64,000 bases of DNA from Agrobacterium tumefaciens (lineage in GTDB: Bacteria > Pseudomonadota > Alphaproteobacteria > Rhizobiales > Rhizobiaceae), in assembly GCF_005221385.1 (NCBI RefSeq), contig NZ_CP039904.1:1166501-1230500 (forward strand), given 5' to 3'. The notes under the pieces are model-generated. The model made no database searches. It was not told where the DNA came from and worked only from the letters and a program-made list of their open reading frames with translations. Below, piece by piece: positions 24,065 through 34,517 of the stretch. The stretch's first letter is position 1, and the number at the start of each line of letters is the position of its first letter. Position numbers and translations under genes: made by a program.

Positions 24065-27040
24065 ATGACCAATCTTCGTGCTGCCCCGGTATGGCCGATC
24101 GGTGGCGGTGAAACGGGTGAGCTCGTGCGCGTTTTCGACTGGTCGAAGACGTCGCTCGGTTCGATTAACGAATGGCCGCAAAACCTGAGGCAGAAGGCCA
24201 ATTCCGTCGTTAATTCTCCCATTCCGCAGGTGCTGATGTGGGGCGCGGATCACGTGATGATCTATAATGACGGTTATGCGGAGATAGCCGGCAATTATCA
24301 TCCCCGGGCGCTGGGCGGCACGGTGCCCGGTATCTGGCCGGAAATCTGGGACTGGAACAGCCGCATTCTGGAGGCGGGTTTTCGCGGCGAGGTCATGGCC
24401 TATCGCGACCAGCCGATGACGCTGATGCGCAATGGCCTGCCGGAAGAGGTCATCTTCGACCTGTTCTACACGCCGATCTACAATGATGGCGGCACCGTGG
24501 ATGGTGTCTTGTGCACCGTCCTTGAAAACACCGACAAGGTGAAGGCGGTGGAGGCGCTGGAGCAGAGCCGTAAGGAACTGAGCCGGCTTACCAACGCCCT
24601 GCCGATCCTGGTGGGATATGTCGATCGCGACTACGTTTATAAGTTTGCTAATGACGGTTATCTGGAATGGTTCGGTCGCAGCGCCAACGAGGTGATCGGC
24701 CGCAGTGTTCCCGAGATTGTCGGCGAGACGTTTTTCGAGGCCCGGCGGGCCTATCTCGACCGCGCACTCGGCGGTGAAAAGATCGTTTCCGATACCGTGA
24801 TCCAGAGACCGGACGGGACCACTCGCGCCGCTGAAATCCGTTATGTTCCGCGCTACATCGCCGATGGCTCCATCGACGGCATTTATGTGCTGATCATCGA
24901 TATCGAGGATAGAAAACGATCCGAGCAGGAAATACTGCTCAGCAACAATCGGTTCCGTGCGGCGGTGGATGCCGTGCATGGCGTGCTGTGGACCAACAGC
25001 GCCGATGGCAGGATGCTGGGAGAGCAACCCGCCTGGGGGGCGCTGACCGGCCAGAGCTTTGAGGAATATCAGGGGGCCGGTTGGGTTGAGGCGGTTCATC
25101 CTGACGACCGTGAACATTCGCTCGAAAGCTGGAAAAAGGCGGTTTCCGCCAGGGCGACCTATGTGTGGGAACATCGCGTGCGCCGTCATGACGGTGTCTA
25201 CCGCACCTTTGCGATCCGTGGCGTACCGATTTTCGACAAGGCCGGCGTCATTGCGGAATGGGTCGGTGTCCATACGGACGTCACCGAACAGCGCCGGGCG
25301 GAAAACACCCTCAAGGACCATGCGAGCAATCTCGAGCGCGAGATTCGTCACCGTATCCGGGCGGAAGAGCAGCTTCGCCAGTTGAACGAAGGCCTTGAAG
25401 CCCGCGTCGAGACGGAAATGGCTGAACGCCGCCAGACCGAAAGAGCCTTGCAGCAGGCGCAGAAAATGGAATCCATCGGTCAGCTGACCGGCGGCGTGGC
25501 GCATGATTTCAATAATCTCCTCCAGGTGATTGCGGGTAATCTGCAATTGCTGTCGAAGGATGTGATCGGCAATGAGCGGGCCGAGCGGCGGCTGGAAAAC
25601 GCGCTTGCCGGCGTCCATCGCGGCGCAAAGCTCGCCAGCCAGCTTCTGGCCTTCGGGCGGCGTCAGGCGCTGGAGCCGCGTGTCATCAACATCGCCCGTT
25701 TTGTCACCGGCATGGATGATCTGCTGCGCCGTTCACTCGGCGAGGCGATCGAGGTGGAGGTCATCACCTCCGGCGGACTGTGGAACACTTATGCCGACCC
25801 CAACCAGGTGGAAAATGCGCTGCTCAATCTGGCGATCAATGCGCGCGATGCCATGGAAGGACACGGCAAGCTGACGATCGAGGTCGGCAATGCGGTTCTC
25901 GACCGTGATTATGCCCGCAAACATTCCGAGGTTTCGGCGGGGCAATATGTCATGCTCGCCGTTACCGACACCGGCTCCGGCATGTCGCCGGAAATTCTGG
26001 AAAAGGTCTTCGAGCCGTTCTTTTCGACCAAACCGGAGGGCAAGGGCACTGGCCTTGGCCTTTCTATGGTTTATGGTTTCGCGAAACAGTCCAGTGGCCA
26101 CGTCAATATCTACAGTGAGCCAGGGCAGGGCACGACGGTCAAGATGTATCTGCCGCGCTCGGCTGCCGACGAAGATCGTGAAGTGGTGGTGCATACCGGC
26201 CCCGTTGAGGGCGGAACGGAAACCATACTTGTCGTTGAAGACGACGAAGAGGTGCGCAGCACCGTTGTCGAGACGCTGAGCGATCTCGGTTACCGCGTAC
26301 TCACCGCCCGCGATGCGCAGGCGGGTCTGACGGTGGTGGAAAGCGGCGTCCCGATCGATGTCGTCTTCACCGATGTGGTGATGCCGGGGCCTTTGAAAAG
26401 CCGGGAAATGGCGCGCCGCGCACAGGAACGCCTGCCCAATCTCGCCGTCCTCTTCACCTCGGGTTATACGGAAAATTCCATCGTGCATGGCGGCAAGCTG
26501 GATGCCGGGGTGGAACTTCTCTCCAAGCCCTATACGCGGGAAGCGCTGGCGCGGCGCATTCGCCACGTCATCGCCAACCGCAAGCAGGTTTCGTTGTCGA
26601 AGGCACGGCCGGCATCGGTATCGGGTCATTCAAAGCCAGCGGAAGCCGCGCGGCCCTCGGAAAACGAAAACAACACGATACGCGTCCTTCTGGTGGAGGA
26701 TGACGAATTGATCCGGATGAATTCGACGGAGATGCTGTCCGATTGCGGCTTTATTGTCGTAGAAGCCGGAAATGCGGCACAGGCGCTGAAGGTGGTCGAG
26801 GCGGAACATATCGATGTTCTCGTGACCGATATCGGCCTGCCTGACATGAAGGGCGGTGAACTGGCAGTGGAGGCCCTGCGCCGAAAGCCGGGCATGGCCG
26901 TCGTCTTTGCGACTGGTGATAGCCATCTGCCCGAAGGTGCGCCAGAAAATGCGGTACTGTTGACCAAGCCCTATGACGAACAGCAGATCATCTCCGCTGT
27001 CGAATTGGCCCATGCAGGCGGAACGGTGGCGGCCGAATAG
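24065..27040 (+). CDS. hybrid sensor histidine kinase with PAS sensors and two receiver domains
   Basis: 991 residues. PAS-like modules occupy about 40-160, 170-285 and 290-410 (the last with [11 protein letters not shown] and [15 protein letters not shown]). A coiled coil precedes the kinase core: H-box [20 protein letters not shown] (His 480), N-box [14 protein letters not shown], and G-boxes [12 protein letters not shown] and [14 protein letters not shown]. Two receiver domains follow, the first beginning [14 protein letters not shown] with FTDVVMPG, the second from about residue 872 with phospho-Asp near 922 ([13 protein letters not shown]). No transmembrane helix is visible. A separate output protein is not adjacent. 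The protein could relay phosphate or be regulated by its own receivers. The ribosome binding site is weak. Confidence 0.87.
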   Translation: MTNLRAAPVWPIGGGETGELVRVFDWSKTSLGSINEWPQNLRQKANSVVNSPIPQVLMWGADHVMIYNDGYAEIAGNYHPRALGGTVPGIWPEIWDWNSRILEAGFRGEVMAYRDQPMTLMRNGLPEEVIFDLFYTPIYNDGGTVDGVLCTVLENTDKVKAVEALEQSRKELSRLTNALPILVGYVDRDYVYKFANDGYLEWFGRSANEVIGRSVPEIVGETFFEARRAYLDRALGGEKIVSDTVIQRPDGTTRAAEIRYVPRYIADGSIDGIYVLIIDIEDRKRSEQEILLSNNRFRAAVDAVHGVLWTNSADGRMLGEQPAWGALTGQSFEEYQGAGWVEAVHPDDREHSLESWKKAVSARATYVWEHRVRRHDGVYRTFAIRGVPIFDKAGVIAEWVGVHTDVTEQRRAENTLKDHASNLEREIRHRIRAEEQLRQLNEGLEARVETEMAERRQTERALQQAQKMESIGQLTGGVAHDFNNLLQVIAGNLQLLSKDVIGNERAERRLENALAGVHRGAKLASQLLAFGRRQALEPRVINIARFVTGMDDLLRRSLGEAIEVEVITSGGLWNTYADPNQVENALLNLAINARDAMEGHGKLTIEVGNAVLDRDYARKHSEVSAGQYVMLAVTDTGSGMSPEILEKVFEPFFSTKPEGKGTGLGLSMVYGFAKQSSGHVNIYSEPGQGTTVKMYLPRSAADEDREVVVHTGPVEGGTETILVVEDDEEVRSTVVETLSDLGYRVLTARDAQAGLTVVESGVPIDVVFTDVVMPGPLKSREMARRAQERLPNLAVLFTSGYTENSIVHGGKLDAGVELLSKPYTREALARRIRHVIANRKQVSLSKARPASVSGHSKPAEAARPSENENNTIRVLLVEDDELIRMNSTEMLSDCGFIVVEAGNAAQALKVVEAEHIDVLVTDIGLPDMKGGELAVEALRRKPGMAVVFATGDSHLPEGAPENAVLLTKPYDEQQIISAVELAHAGGTVAAE

Positions 27041-27062
27041 GCCGCCTGCCATTTTTGCAGGG

Positions 27063-28007
27063 TCAGTAACCGCGCGCCATATCGACCGTTTCCGGGAGCG
27101 TACCTGTTTCGCGCCATGTGTAAACATTGCCGGCGACAATGCGGGCTGAGCTTTCGCGGCTTGTCGGTGCGGAAATATGCGGCAGGACGGTGACCTTCGG
27201 GTGCTGCCAGAAGGCGGAAGAGACGGGCAATGGCTCCTGCTCGAAGACATCGAGAACGGCATGCGAAAGCCTCCCGGAATCGAGTGCCGCAATCAGATCC
27301 TCGGCAATGATGACCGCGCCACGGGCGAAGTTGATGAGTGCTGCGCCGTTTTTCATCGCGGCGAGACGGCCGGCATCGAGAAGACCGCGTGTCGCATCGG
27401 TGAGCGGCACGAGACAGACGAGAATGTCGCTCTTTTCCAGCAATGTTTGCAGCCCGTCATCCCCGGTCAGAGTTTCCACTCCGTCGATCGCCTTGGCGGA
27501 GCGGCTCCAGCCGGCAACGTTGAAGCCGGCGTGGCGCAAGCGTTCGGCCGCGGCCGTGCCAAGTGCGCCGAGGCCAAGGAGGCCGATGGTCATCTCGCGC
27601 GGATGGCGGTAATCGAACTCCTGCCAGAGTGTCTTCTGCTGGTTGTCGCGATAGGCTGGCATGTCGCGTTGCAGATAATAAGTCCAGGCCAGCACGGCTT
27701 CGGCCATGACGCGTGAAAGCTCCGGATCCTTCAGCCGGACGATGGGCGGAGCCTTGTCGCCCAGTTCCAGCACCAGCCGCTCGACGCCCGCCCAGAGACT
27801 GTGAATCCACGTCAGGCCCGGCAATGCGGCAATATCGGCCGGATCGGGATTGGCGACGATGGCGAAATTCACGGCCCGTCTCTGCTCGTTGGTCAATTCG
27901 GAAAAGGAGAGGATTTCTTCCTGCGGCATGGCGGCACGAAGCGCGTGCTTCCAGACGGCTTCCGTTTCCGCATTCATCCGCGAAACAAAGGCGATGGGTG
28001 ATGACAT
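27063..28007 (-). CDS. ghrA: glyoxylate/hydroxypyruvate reductase A-like 2-hydroxyacid dehydrogenase
   Basis: 314 residues. The NAD(P)-binding domain carries TIGLLGLGALGTAAAERLRHAGFNV, followed by VCLVPLTDATRGLLDAGRLAAMKNGAALINFARGAVI, and the catalytic His is in LPHISAPTSRES. The short catalytic domain and the GWSRSAK segment match the GhrA subfamily, which reduces glyoxylate and hydroxypyruvate with NADPH. It converges with the hybrid kinase and is not obviously in an operon with exoP. Confidence 0.85.
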   Translation of the reverse strand: MSSPIAFVSRMNAETEAVWKHALRAAMPQEEILSFSELTNEQRRAVNFAIVANPDPADIAALPGLTWIHSLWAGVERLVLELGDKAPPIVRLKDPELSRVMAEAVLAWTYYLQRDMPAYRDNQQKTLWQEFDYRHPREMTIGLLGLGALGTAAAERLRHAGFNVAGWSRSAKAIDGVETLTGDDGLQTLLEKSDILVCLVPLTDATRGLLDAGRLAAMKNGAALINFARGAVIIAEDLIAALDSGRLSHAVLDVFEQEPLPVSSAFWQHPKVTVLPHISAPTSRESSARIVAGNVYTWRETGTLPETVDMARGY

Positions 28008-28105
28008 GAAAACAGGTCCTGCTTGATTATGACGGTGCCGCCATCAATGCGCAGTTTTGTGGGGTAATGCCATAGGCCTGTCGGTTTAAACTTCAATAGA
28101 ATGAA

Positions 28106-28129
28106 AACGGCCCGGTTTCCCGGGCCGTT
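28106..28129 (-). terminator. intrinsic terminator at the 3' end of the exoH-P block
   Basis: Perfect ten-base stem AACGGCCCGG/CCGGGCCGTT with a four-base loop, followed on the minus strand by TTTCATT. It lies just after the exoP stop at 28136. Confidence 0.8.
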
Positions 28130-28135
28130 CTGTTA

Positions 28136-30484
28136 TCAGGCATTTTCCTTCACCGGCGGCTTGGCATCGCCGTAGTAGGCCGAGAAGCTCTCGTGATAAT
28201 GCTCCGAACCACCCGGGCCGGCATAACGCTGCAATTCCGTCATGTCGGTCTTGTTGAGCACGATGCCCAGCGTCTTGTTGGCGATCTGCGGTTCGTTAGC
28301 CATCAGGTTCTGCACCATCTGGATCGGCGTCTTGCCCCATTCGGTGACGAAAACGAAGCCGTCCACCTGCGGCGCAAAGGCCTTGGCGTCGATGACGGGG
28401 ACCACCGGTGCAAGGTCGACGATGATGTAATCGCAGGCCTCGCGTGCCTGATCGATGAATTTGCGCATGCCGGAGGAAGCCAGCAATTCGCTGGAATGGG
28501 CGAACTGGTTGCTGGTGGAAACCGGCAGAATGCCCATCTTTGTGCGCGTATCGACCTTCACCGCCTGGGTCCATGGAATTTCGTCGAGAACGACTTCTAC
28601 CAGACCGGCGGATTGCCGTGTGGTCAGCATGCGGCTGAGGCCGGGATTGCGGATATCGGCATCCACCACCAGCGTGCGTTTGCCGGTGGAGGCGATCAGC
28701 CCGGCCAGATTGAGCGCCACGACCGACTTGCCCTCGTTCGGCAGGCAGGAAATGACGCCAATGACCCGGCACTGGCGCTCCTGAATGACGACATCCGCCG
28801 TCAGTTTCACGTTGCGCAGCGTCTCCGCAAAGCTGGAGCGCGGGCTGTCGACCGCAAGACGCAGCATCTTCTGGAACGAGACCTGACCGCTTTCATCAAG
28901 CGTGGCATTCTCGCCGCCGGGGGTGGCGGCGCTGGTGCCCGGTTTTGCTGTTTCCACGCCCCTTTCGCCGATAAACGGCAGGTAGCCCAGAAAGCGCATG
29001 CGCAGATTGTCGCGCACATCGTTGCCGGTGTGGAAAAACCGGTCGCGGAACTCGAGAAGTGCAGCAATACCGCCGCCCAGCATCAGGCCGAGAATGACCG
29101 AAAGCGCCATGGTCATGGTCTTTTTCGGGCTGGAAGGGGCTGTCGGCAGACCGGCTTCAGAGATGATGCGGGCCTTGGCGATCGGCAGCGACTGTTTCTG
29201 CGAGGCCTCCTCGAAACGACCGAGATAGGACTGGTAGAGGGTTCGCAGCGCGGTTGCCCGTTGCTCGAGCTCGCGCAATTGCACCATGGTGATATTGGCC
29301 TGCGAATTGCGGCCGGCAACGCCTTCAATATTGTCGCGCAACGACTGCACGCGGGAATTGGCGACGTCGAATTCGTTCTTCAGACTGCCGGTTAGCTGTT
29401 GCAGTTCCTGATAGATCTGCCGCGAAACCTCTTTCTTTTCGGCATCCAGTGCGATCGCCTGCGGGTGATCGGCGCCGAATTGCTGGACGATGCCCTGCTG
29501 CCGGTCGGAAATGGTGATGTAGCGTTTGCGCAGATCCTGAATGACCGAATTGTCGGTGTCGCGTGCCGAAACGACGGCGTTATCAACAGCCACGTCAGGT
29601 CCGCGGTCGATGATCGACTTATACTGGTTATAGCGGGCAGAGGCCGTTGCGGCATCCGCCTGAGCCGCAATCAACTGGCCGTTGAGATCGGCAAGCTGGC
29701 CTTCCGACATCAACTCGCCGCGCGAGGAGACGATATTATTGTCCGACTTGAATTTCTGCACCGCAAGCTCAGCCGCCTGGGCGCGCTGGTTGAGGTCGGT
29801 CATGCGCTCCTGCAACCAAACCGAGGCGCGTTCGCTGGCGTCGAAATTGGCGTTCAGCTGTTCGGTGAGGTAGGCCTGCGCATAGGTCTTGGCGATCTGC
29901 GCGGCCAGCTGCCGGTCGGTCGAGCGGGTGGAGATGGCGATGACGGAACTGCGGCCGACACGCTCTACCGTCAGCGACTGCTGCAGAATTGCGGCCGCCT
30001 TTTCACGACGTCCAGCGCGGATTGCGGCTTCGGAGGCGGGTGGATCGCCGGGCAGGACAAGATCGAGGACGCCGCGCACGGAGGATTTGACGAGCTCGAC
30101 GGGCGACATCGGCGGATTGACGATGATGTCGTTCTCATCGAGCTTGGCCTTGTCCACCACGGTCAATGCCATTTCCTTGGATTTCAGAATTTCCACGGCG
30201 CTGGCAATGCGGTTGTCGACGATCTGCGCGGCGGGCACCGGTGATTCCTCTTCCGCATAACGGGAAAGGCTTTCATCCAGCAGCACCTGCGTCATCGCGG
30301 TGTAAACGGGGGTCGCAAGCACCAGATAAAGGCCGGCCAGAACCACGGCGGCAATGACCGAAGCGGCAATGACATTGGCACGGCGAACCACGGCGGCCCA
30401 CAGGCGGTCGAGGTCGATAAACGTGTCGGAATCCTTGCCGGAATCCGGAAAGCCGATGTTGGATTTAAAGGTCTTGTGGTGCAT
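28136..30484 (-). CDS. exoP: succinoglycan chain-length/export protein with BY-kinase domain
   Basis: 782 residues. The N-terminal Wzz domain is flanked by two membrane helices (about 38-58, and about 455-475 in MTMALSVILGLMLGGGIAALLEF), with a long periplasmic coiled coil between. The cytoplasmic bacterial tyrosine kinase domain has Walker A GVISCLPNEGKS (about 576-587), Walker A' TLVVDADIRNPGLS (about 605) and the third motif YIIVDLAPVVPV. The C-terminal tail has a Tyr cluster (YAG, HYH, SAYYGD), the autophosphorylation region of this family. ExoP sets polymer size and couples polymerisation to export in succinoglycan synthesis. It is last in the block exoHKLAMONP, as in Sinorhizobium meliloti. 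Confidence 0.93.
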   Translation of the reverse strand: MHHKTFKSNIGFPDSGKDSDTFIDLDRLWAAVVRRANVIAASVIAAVVLAGLYLVLATPVYTAMTQVLLDESLSRYAEEESPVPAAQIVDNRIASAVEILKSKEMALTVVDKAKLDENDIIVNPPMSPVELVKSSVRGVLDLVLPGDPPASEAAIRAGRREKAAAILQQSLTVERVGRSSVIAISTRSTDRQLAAQIAKTYAQAYLTEQLNANFDASERASVWLQERMTDLNQRAQAAELAVQKFKSDNNIVSSRGELMSEGQLADLNGQLIAAQADAATASARYNQYKSIIDRGPDVAVDNAVVSARDTDNSVIQDLRKRYITISDRQQGIVQQFGADHPQAIALDAEKKEVSRQIYQELQQLTGSLKNEFDVANSRVQSLRDNIEGVAGRNSQANITMVQLRELEQRATALRTLYQSYLGRFEEASQKQSLPIAKARIISEAGLPTAPSSPKKTMTMALSVILGLMLGGGIAALLEFRDRFFHTGNDVRDNLRMRFLGYLPFIGERGVETAKPGTSAATPGGENATLDESGQVSFQKMLRLAVDSPRSSFAETLRNVKLTADVVIQERQCRVIGVISCLPNEGKSVVALNLAGLIASTGKRTLVVDADIRNPGLSRMLTTRQSAGLVEVVLDEIPWTQAVKVDTRTKMGILPVSTSNQFAHSSELLASSGMRKFIDQAREACDYIIVDLAPVVPVIDAKAFAPQVDGFVFVTEWGKTPIQMVQNLMANEPQIANKTLGIVLNKTDMTELQRYAGPGGSEHYHESFSAYYGDAKPPVKENA

Positions 30485-30513
30485 GGACCTACCTTGTGAA
30501 TTAAAAATGGTAC

Positions 30514-30545
30514 GCGGGAAGCCGAGCCTTGGCTCGCCTTCCCGC
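30514..30545 (-). terminator. strong stem-loop between exoN and exoP
   Basis: GCGGGAAGCCGAGCC (30514-30528) faces GGCTCGCCTTCCCGC (30531-30545), fifteen-base arms with one mismatch and a two-base loop. On the minus strand ATTTTTAA follows six bases later. It may act as a partial terminator or an mRNA processing/stability element that lowers exoP relative to upstream genes. Confidence 0.55.
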
Positions 30546-30592
30546 CCCCCGTTATTGGTGCGCCAGCCGCCTCCCCGGCGGCGCGATTAAAG

Positions 30593-31498
30593 TCAGGCCG
30601 CCCGAACGCGGCTTTCGTGGTTTGCCACCAGCTCCTTCACGGAAGCGAGAACCTGCGCCTCCATGTCGGCGCGCATCAGCGAAAAGGCAACATTGGCGGC
30701 GATGAAGCCCTGCTTGCTGCCGCAGTCGAAAGTGCGCCCGCTGTATTTCTGCGCATGGAAACCCTGCTTTTCAGCAAGCCGCTTCATGCCGTCGGTCAAC
30801 TGGATTTCATTGCCCGCGCCGCGCTCCTGTCTGGCGAGAATATCGAAGATTTCCGGCTGCAGGATGTAACGGCCATTCAGGTAATAATTCGAAGGCGCCT
30901 TGGATGGTTCCGGCTTTTCGACCATTTCGGTGACGGAAAAGCCGTGATTGACCTTCTGGCCGACGCCGACGACGCCATAGGACGACACTTCTTCGGGCAG
31001 GCATTCTTCGACGCCGAGAATATTGCCGCCGACTTCGTCGTAAAGCTCCATCAGCCCGGCAATGCAGCCGCGCGCGCCGTAAGACACCATGTCAGGCAGA
31101 AGCAGGGCAAAAGGCTCCTTGCCAACCAGTTCACGCGCACACCAGACGGCGTGGCCGAGACCGAGCGGCACCTGCTGGCGCGTATAGCTGACGGTGCCGG
31201 CAACCGGCAGCATCTTTTCCAGCTGCAGCACCTGCACGGTCTTACCGGAGCGGGTGAGCGTGTTGATGAGCTCAGGCGCGCTGTCGAAATAGTCTTCGAT
31301 GGCGGTCTTGTTGCGGCTCGTTACGAAAATAATATGTTCGATGCCGGCCTGCATGGCTTCGTCAACGGCATATTGCACGACTGGACGATCGACGATCGTC
31401 AGCATTTCCTTCGGCATCGCCTTGGTGGCGGGCAAAAACCGTGTGCCGTTGCCAGCTACGGGAATGACGGCTTTTCTGACAGTTTTGTTCAGGTCCAT
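30593..31498 (-). CDS. exoN: UTP-glucose-1-phosphate uridylyltransferase
   Basis: 301 residues of the GalU family. The nucleotidyl-transferase motif [39 protein letters not shown] opens the protein, and later come [46 protein letters not shown] and [18 protein letters not shown]. It makes UDP-glucose from UTP and glucose-1-phosphate, the sugar donor for the succinoglycan glucosyltransferases. ATG 31498 follows AAGGAGAACGCG; an ATG six codons earlier lies before that site. The gene sits between exoO and exoP. Confidence 0.93.
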   Translation of the reverse strand: MDLNKTVRKAVIPVAGNGTRFLPATKAMPKEMLTIVDRPVVQYAVDEAMQAGIEHIIFVTSRNKTAIEDYFDSAPELINTLTRSGKTVQVLQLEKMLPVAGTVSYTRQQVPLGLGHAVWCARELVGKEPFALLLPDMVSYGARGCIAGLMELYDEVGGNILGVEECLPEEVSSYGVVGVGQKVNHGFSVTEMVEKPEPSKAPSNYYLNGRYILQPEIFDILARQERGAGNEIQLTDGMKRLAEKQGFHAQKYSGRTFDCGSKQGFIAANVAFSLMRADMEAQVLASVKELVANHESRVRAA

Positions 31499-31565
31499 CG
31501 CGTTCTCCTTCATCAAGGTTTGATCTGTCCCCAGTCCCCGCGCAGATTTCGTCCACGCGTCAATT

Positions 31566-32561
31566 TCACGAAATCTGTCTTTTCACCCCTGTATTCGCCG
31601 CGGGCGCAAACATGGCGTCCCGCAGCCTCCTCAGCCGCACCGCAATGGGCATTCTTAAGTGCCCCAGCACGGCGGGATCCCTGATCGTGGTCTTCAAGGC
31701 GCCGAGTACCGAGCGGCTCTTGATGTTTTCCACCAATGTCAAAAAATTATGCGCCAGCCGCAGGCTGCGGGCTCTCGCCTGCTGCGCATCCATGGCGGCG
31801 GGCAGCAAAGTGTAATGGCTGAGGAATTCCTGATCCGCCCGCATCATCGCTTCGACGTGATGAAGTTCGAGCACGCGCGAAATCGAGCCTTCGCGGATAT
31901 TGTAGACATAACCCGGCTTCGGTTCGATGACGCAAAGACCGCCGGCGGCGAGCGCCGAGGCGAGCAGGATATAATCCTCGCCGATGCGGATATCCTCGCG
32001 GAAGCGCAGTCCCTCGACATTGAGGAAATCGCGCCGGAACATCGGCTTCATGTAGCCGAAGTTGAAGGTGGCGCGGAAAAGAATGTTGGAGGAGATGAAG
32101 TCCTCGAGCGTGAGAACCGGCCGTTCCTCCAGAAATTCTTCCGGAAACATCGTCTCCATGGGCCTGCCGTCAGTATAGACGACATCGAGATTATCGACCG
32201 CAATTGCCGCATTGGCGGCTTCCGCCCGGCACATCATGCAGGCGGAGCGCTCCGGGCGGATGACATCGTCGGAATCGAGCACCGCGATCCAGCGTCCGGT
32301 TGCGGCTTCGATACCGGCATTGCGTGCACCGCCCGGACCGAGGTTTTCTGCGAGAGCAAGCAGACGGACACGCGGATCGATGATGGCGATACCTTCTACG
32401 AGCGCAATGGTGTCATCGGCGGAACGGTCATCCACGACGACGACTTCCAGCGTCACACCCTGCTGGTCGAGCGCGCTTTGAACGGCGGCTTCAATCGTAT
32501 CGGCGGCATTATAGGCGGCGATGACGAAGGTGATATCGGGCGGCGAGGAAAGGTTTCCCAT
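31566..32561 (-). CDS. exoO: succinoglycan glycosyltransferase (GT2), ExoO-like
   Basis: 331 residues with a GT-A fold: [63 protein letters not shown] (DxD-type metal site) and the acceptor-side [13 protein letters not shown]. By position, between exoM and exoN, it corresponds to S. meliloti ExoO, which adds the fifth sugar (a beta-1,6-linked glucose) to the lipid-linked octasaccharide. The start overlaps the exoM stop (ATGA-type junction). Confidence 0.88.
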   Translation of the reverse strand: MGNLSSPPDITFVIAAYNAADTIEAAVQSALDQQGVTLEVVVVDDRSADDTIALVEGIAIIDPRVRLLALAENLGPGGARNAGIEAATGRWIAVLDSDDVIRPERSACMMCRAEAANAAIAVDNLDVVYTDGRPMETMFPEEFLEERPVLTLEDFISSNILFRATFNFGYMKPMFRRDFLNVEGLRFREDIRIGEDYILLASALAAGGLCVIEPKPGYVYNIREGSISRVLELHHVEAMMRADQEFLSHYTLLPAAMDAQQARARSLRLAHNFLTLVENIKSRSVLGALKTTIRDPAVLGHLRMPIAVRLRRLRDAMFAPAANTGVKRQIS

Positions 32562-33505
32562 CAGGTCGCCTCCACCGCGCCGTACTGGCGGATTTCACGC
32601 ACGCCGAAGGCGCCGCTCATCGAACCCATATGCAATGCGGCACGCAGTGCATAGCGGTTACGGCGCACGGCGTTGAAGCCGCTCAAGGCTGCAAATACGC
32701 CGCAATACAGCACTTTCGAGCCAGCCTTCAGCACCTGCACCACGCGGCGTGCGCCGGGCTTCTTTTCGGCCAGCACACGGCCATGGGTCTGGCCGGAGCG
32801 GAAGCGGCGCTTGGCAAGCCACATGAAGCTTGCGCGATTTTCCGGAACCGGCTCCGACAAGACGGCGTCTTCCGCAAAAACGATACGCCCGCCCGCGGTG
32901 TGAAGATGTGAGAAGAAATGAGTATCCTCGCCGCCGCTTTGGCCGAGCGCCAGCGCGAAGCGCCGGCCCTTCACCGAGGGCGCATCCATCTTGAGCAGCG
33001 TATTGCAGGTATAGCCGGTGATGATCTCGCCATTGACCCAGACGGGGACTGTCGAGTGAAAGTCGCCGCGTTTCATCCAGCCCGGCGCATTGTCCCGGTA
33101 AACCGCCGTTACGGGGCCGAGAACGGTTTCCGCGCCGGTTTCATCGGCCTTTTCCAGAAGGGCGGCGAGCCAATGCGGCGGGGCGGTCTCGTCATCATCG
33201 ATGAAGGCGAGATAATCCGCCCGGCATTCCGACAGGCAGGCGTTGCGGGCAATCGAAATATTTGATTTCGGGCAATGCACATAGGTGATCTCGAAGGGCG
33301 CATTTTCGCGCAGGCGGTCGACACTCGCCTTGGCGCTCGGCTCCTCGTCATTATCGGCGACAATCAGCCGAACCGTCACGCCTTCCGGCACCTCCAGCTC
33401 GAAGAGTGACAGAAGTGTGGCGACGAGCGCCGGGCGTCTGTAGGTGCAGATGCCGATATCGACGGTTTTCGAATCATGCGGGCGGGTGACGGTGTTGTCG
33501 GTCAT
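32561..33505 (-). CDS. exoM: succinoglycan glycosyltransferase (GT2), ExoM-like
   Basis: 314 residues from ATG 33505. Motifs are VDIGICTYRRPALVATLLSLF, VRLIVADNDEEPSAKA, NISIARNACLSECRADYLAFIDDDETAPPHWL and QSGGEDTHFFSHLHTAGG. The DDDE metal site and FSHLH segment match ExoM, which adds the fourth sugar, a beta-1,4-linked glucose. The start overlaps the exoA stop by four bases; the long upstream extension of the frame lies inside exoA and is not coding. Confidence 0.9.
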   Translation of the reverse strand: MTDNTVTRPHDSKTVDIGICTYRRPALVATLLSLFELEVPEGVTVRLIVADNDEEPSAKASVDRLRENAPFEITYVHCPKSNISIARNACLSECRADYLAFIDDDETAPPHWLAALLEKADETGAETVLGPVTAVYRDNAPGWMKRGDFHSTVPVWVNGEIITGYTCNTLLKMDAPSVKGRRFALALGQSGGEDTHFFSHLHTAGGRIVFAEDAVLSEPVPENRASFMWLAKRRFRSGQTHGRVLAEKKPGARRVVQVLKAGSKVLYCGVFAALSGFNAVRRNRYALRAALHMGSMSGAFGVREIRQYGAVEAT

Positions 33506-34500
33506 GAGACAGCCTTTCTTCCCCGGAATTTCAGGAGTTCCAACCAGAAGCCGGTGGACCAGGCCAGGTGCATCACCATCGCCGAAAAGGCGGCGAGCGG
33601 GCCGTATGGGTTTTTCTGACCTATTGCCATCCACAAGCCATACCCCACACATGCGGCGATCCAGAGGCCGAGCGGAATAAGTGCCACCCAATGCACAAGC
33701 GACAGCAGCGCGAGGATGAAAACCGGCAGCACGGCGAGCGGGATCATCTGGCGGATTTTCGGGATCGAGCGATGTTTCAAAAGGTTCTTCGCCCGGCCGC
33801 GGCCATAGGCGAGGTATTGCCGGAACAGCGGCATGACACTCGCGCGTGGATAATATGTCATGCGGGTCTTGTCGGTCATCCAGATGCGGAAGCCGGATTT
33901 GCGCAGGCGGAAGTCCAGCTCGGCATCCTCATTGTGGCTGAAGCTCTCGTCATAACCGCCCACGGCATCGAAAGCGGCAATCCGCATCAGCGCGTGGTGG
34001 CCGTGGTCGATCCAGTGGCCTTTGGCACCTTCGCGGTGCTTGGAGCCGCCATTGCCGAGCTTGGAATTCTGGGCGATGGCCGTCGCCTTCTGAAACAGGC
34101 CGTGGCCGACCGTATCCATGGCGACGACGACGGAATCCGCGCCGGTGCGTTCCGCATCCTCGATCAGCCGTTGGCAATAATCATCCGGATAATCGCCATG
34201 AGCGTCGATGCGGATCATATAGTCGAATTCTTGGCCGAACGTGGCAACGGCAAGGTTGATGCCGGCGCTCTGGATGCGCTTGGGATTGGCGAGAAGCGTG
34301 ACGCGATCATCCTTCGCCGCGAAGGCGGTCACGATATCGCGGGTTCCGTCCGTGCTGCCGCCATCGGCAACCACGATGCGGAAAAGACGCCCCTGCATCG
34401 CGCCGGTGAATTTGACAAGCAGTCCCTCGATCGTCTTCGCCTCATTGAGGCAGGGTATGACGATCAGCGTTCTGATGCCGGAATGACCAAGACCTTCCAT
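33502..34500 (-). CDS. exoA: succinoglycan glycosyltransferase (GT2), ExoA-like
   Basis: 332 residues. The GT-A domain reads LIVIPCLNEAKTIEGLLVKF, IVVADGGSTDGTRDIV and DYMIRIDAHGDYPDDYCQRL, then WIDHGHHALMRIAAFDAVGGYDESFSHNEDAELDFRLRKSG. Two or more membrane helices close the protein (MIPLAVLPVFILALLSLVHWVALIPLGLW). ExoA adds the first glucose, beta-1,3-linked, to the lipid-linked galactose. ATG 34500 has AGGGGG six bases upstream and is preferred over GTG 34518. Confidence 0.92.
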   Translation of the reverse strand: MEGLGHSGIRTLIVIPCLNEAKTIEGLLVKFTGAMQGRLFRIVVADGGSTDGTRDIVTAFAAKDDRVTLLANPKRIQSAGINLAVATFGQEFDYMIRIDAHGDYPDDYCQRLIEDAERTGADSVVVAMDTVGHGLFQKATAIAQNSKLGNGGSKHREGAKGHWIDHGHHALMRIAAFDAVGGYDESFSHNEDAELDFRLRKSGFRIWMTDKTRMTYYPRASVMPLFRQYLAYGRGRAKNLLKHRSIPKIRQMIPLAVLPVFILALLSLVHWVALIPLGLWIAACVGYGLWMAIGQKNPYGPLAAFSAMVMHLAWSTGFWLELLKFRGRKAVS

Positions 34501-34517
34501 GATTTGCCCCCTACGCA

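Noticed and set aside
24026..25618. 530-residue minus-strand open frame
   Set aside because: Antisense to the hybrid histidine kinase, whose domains and motifs are unmistakable; the minus frame shows no family motif.
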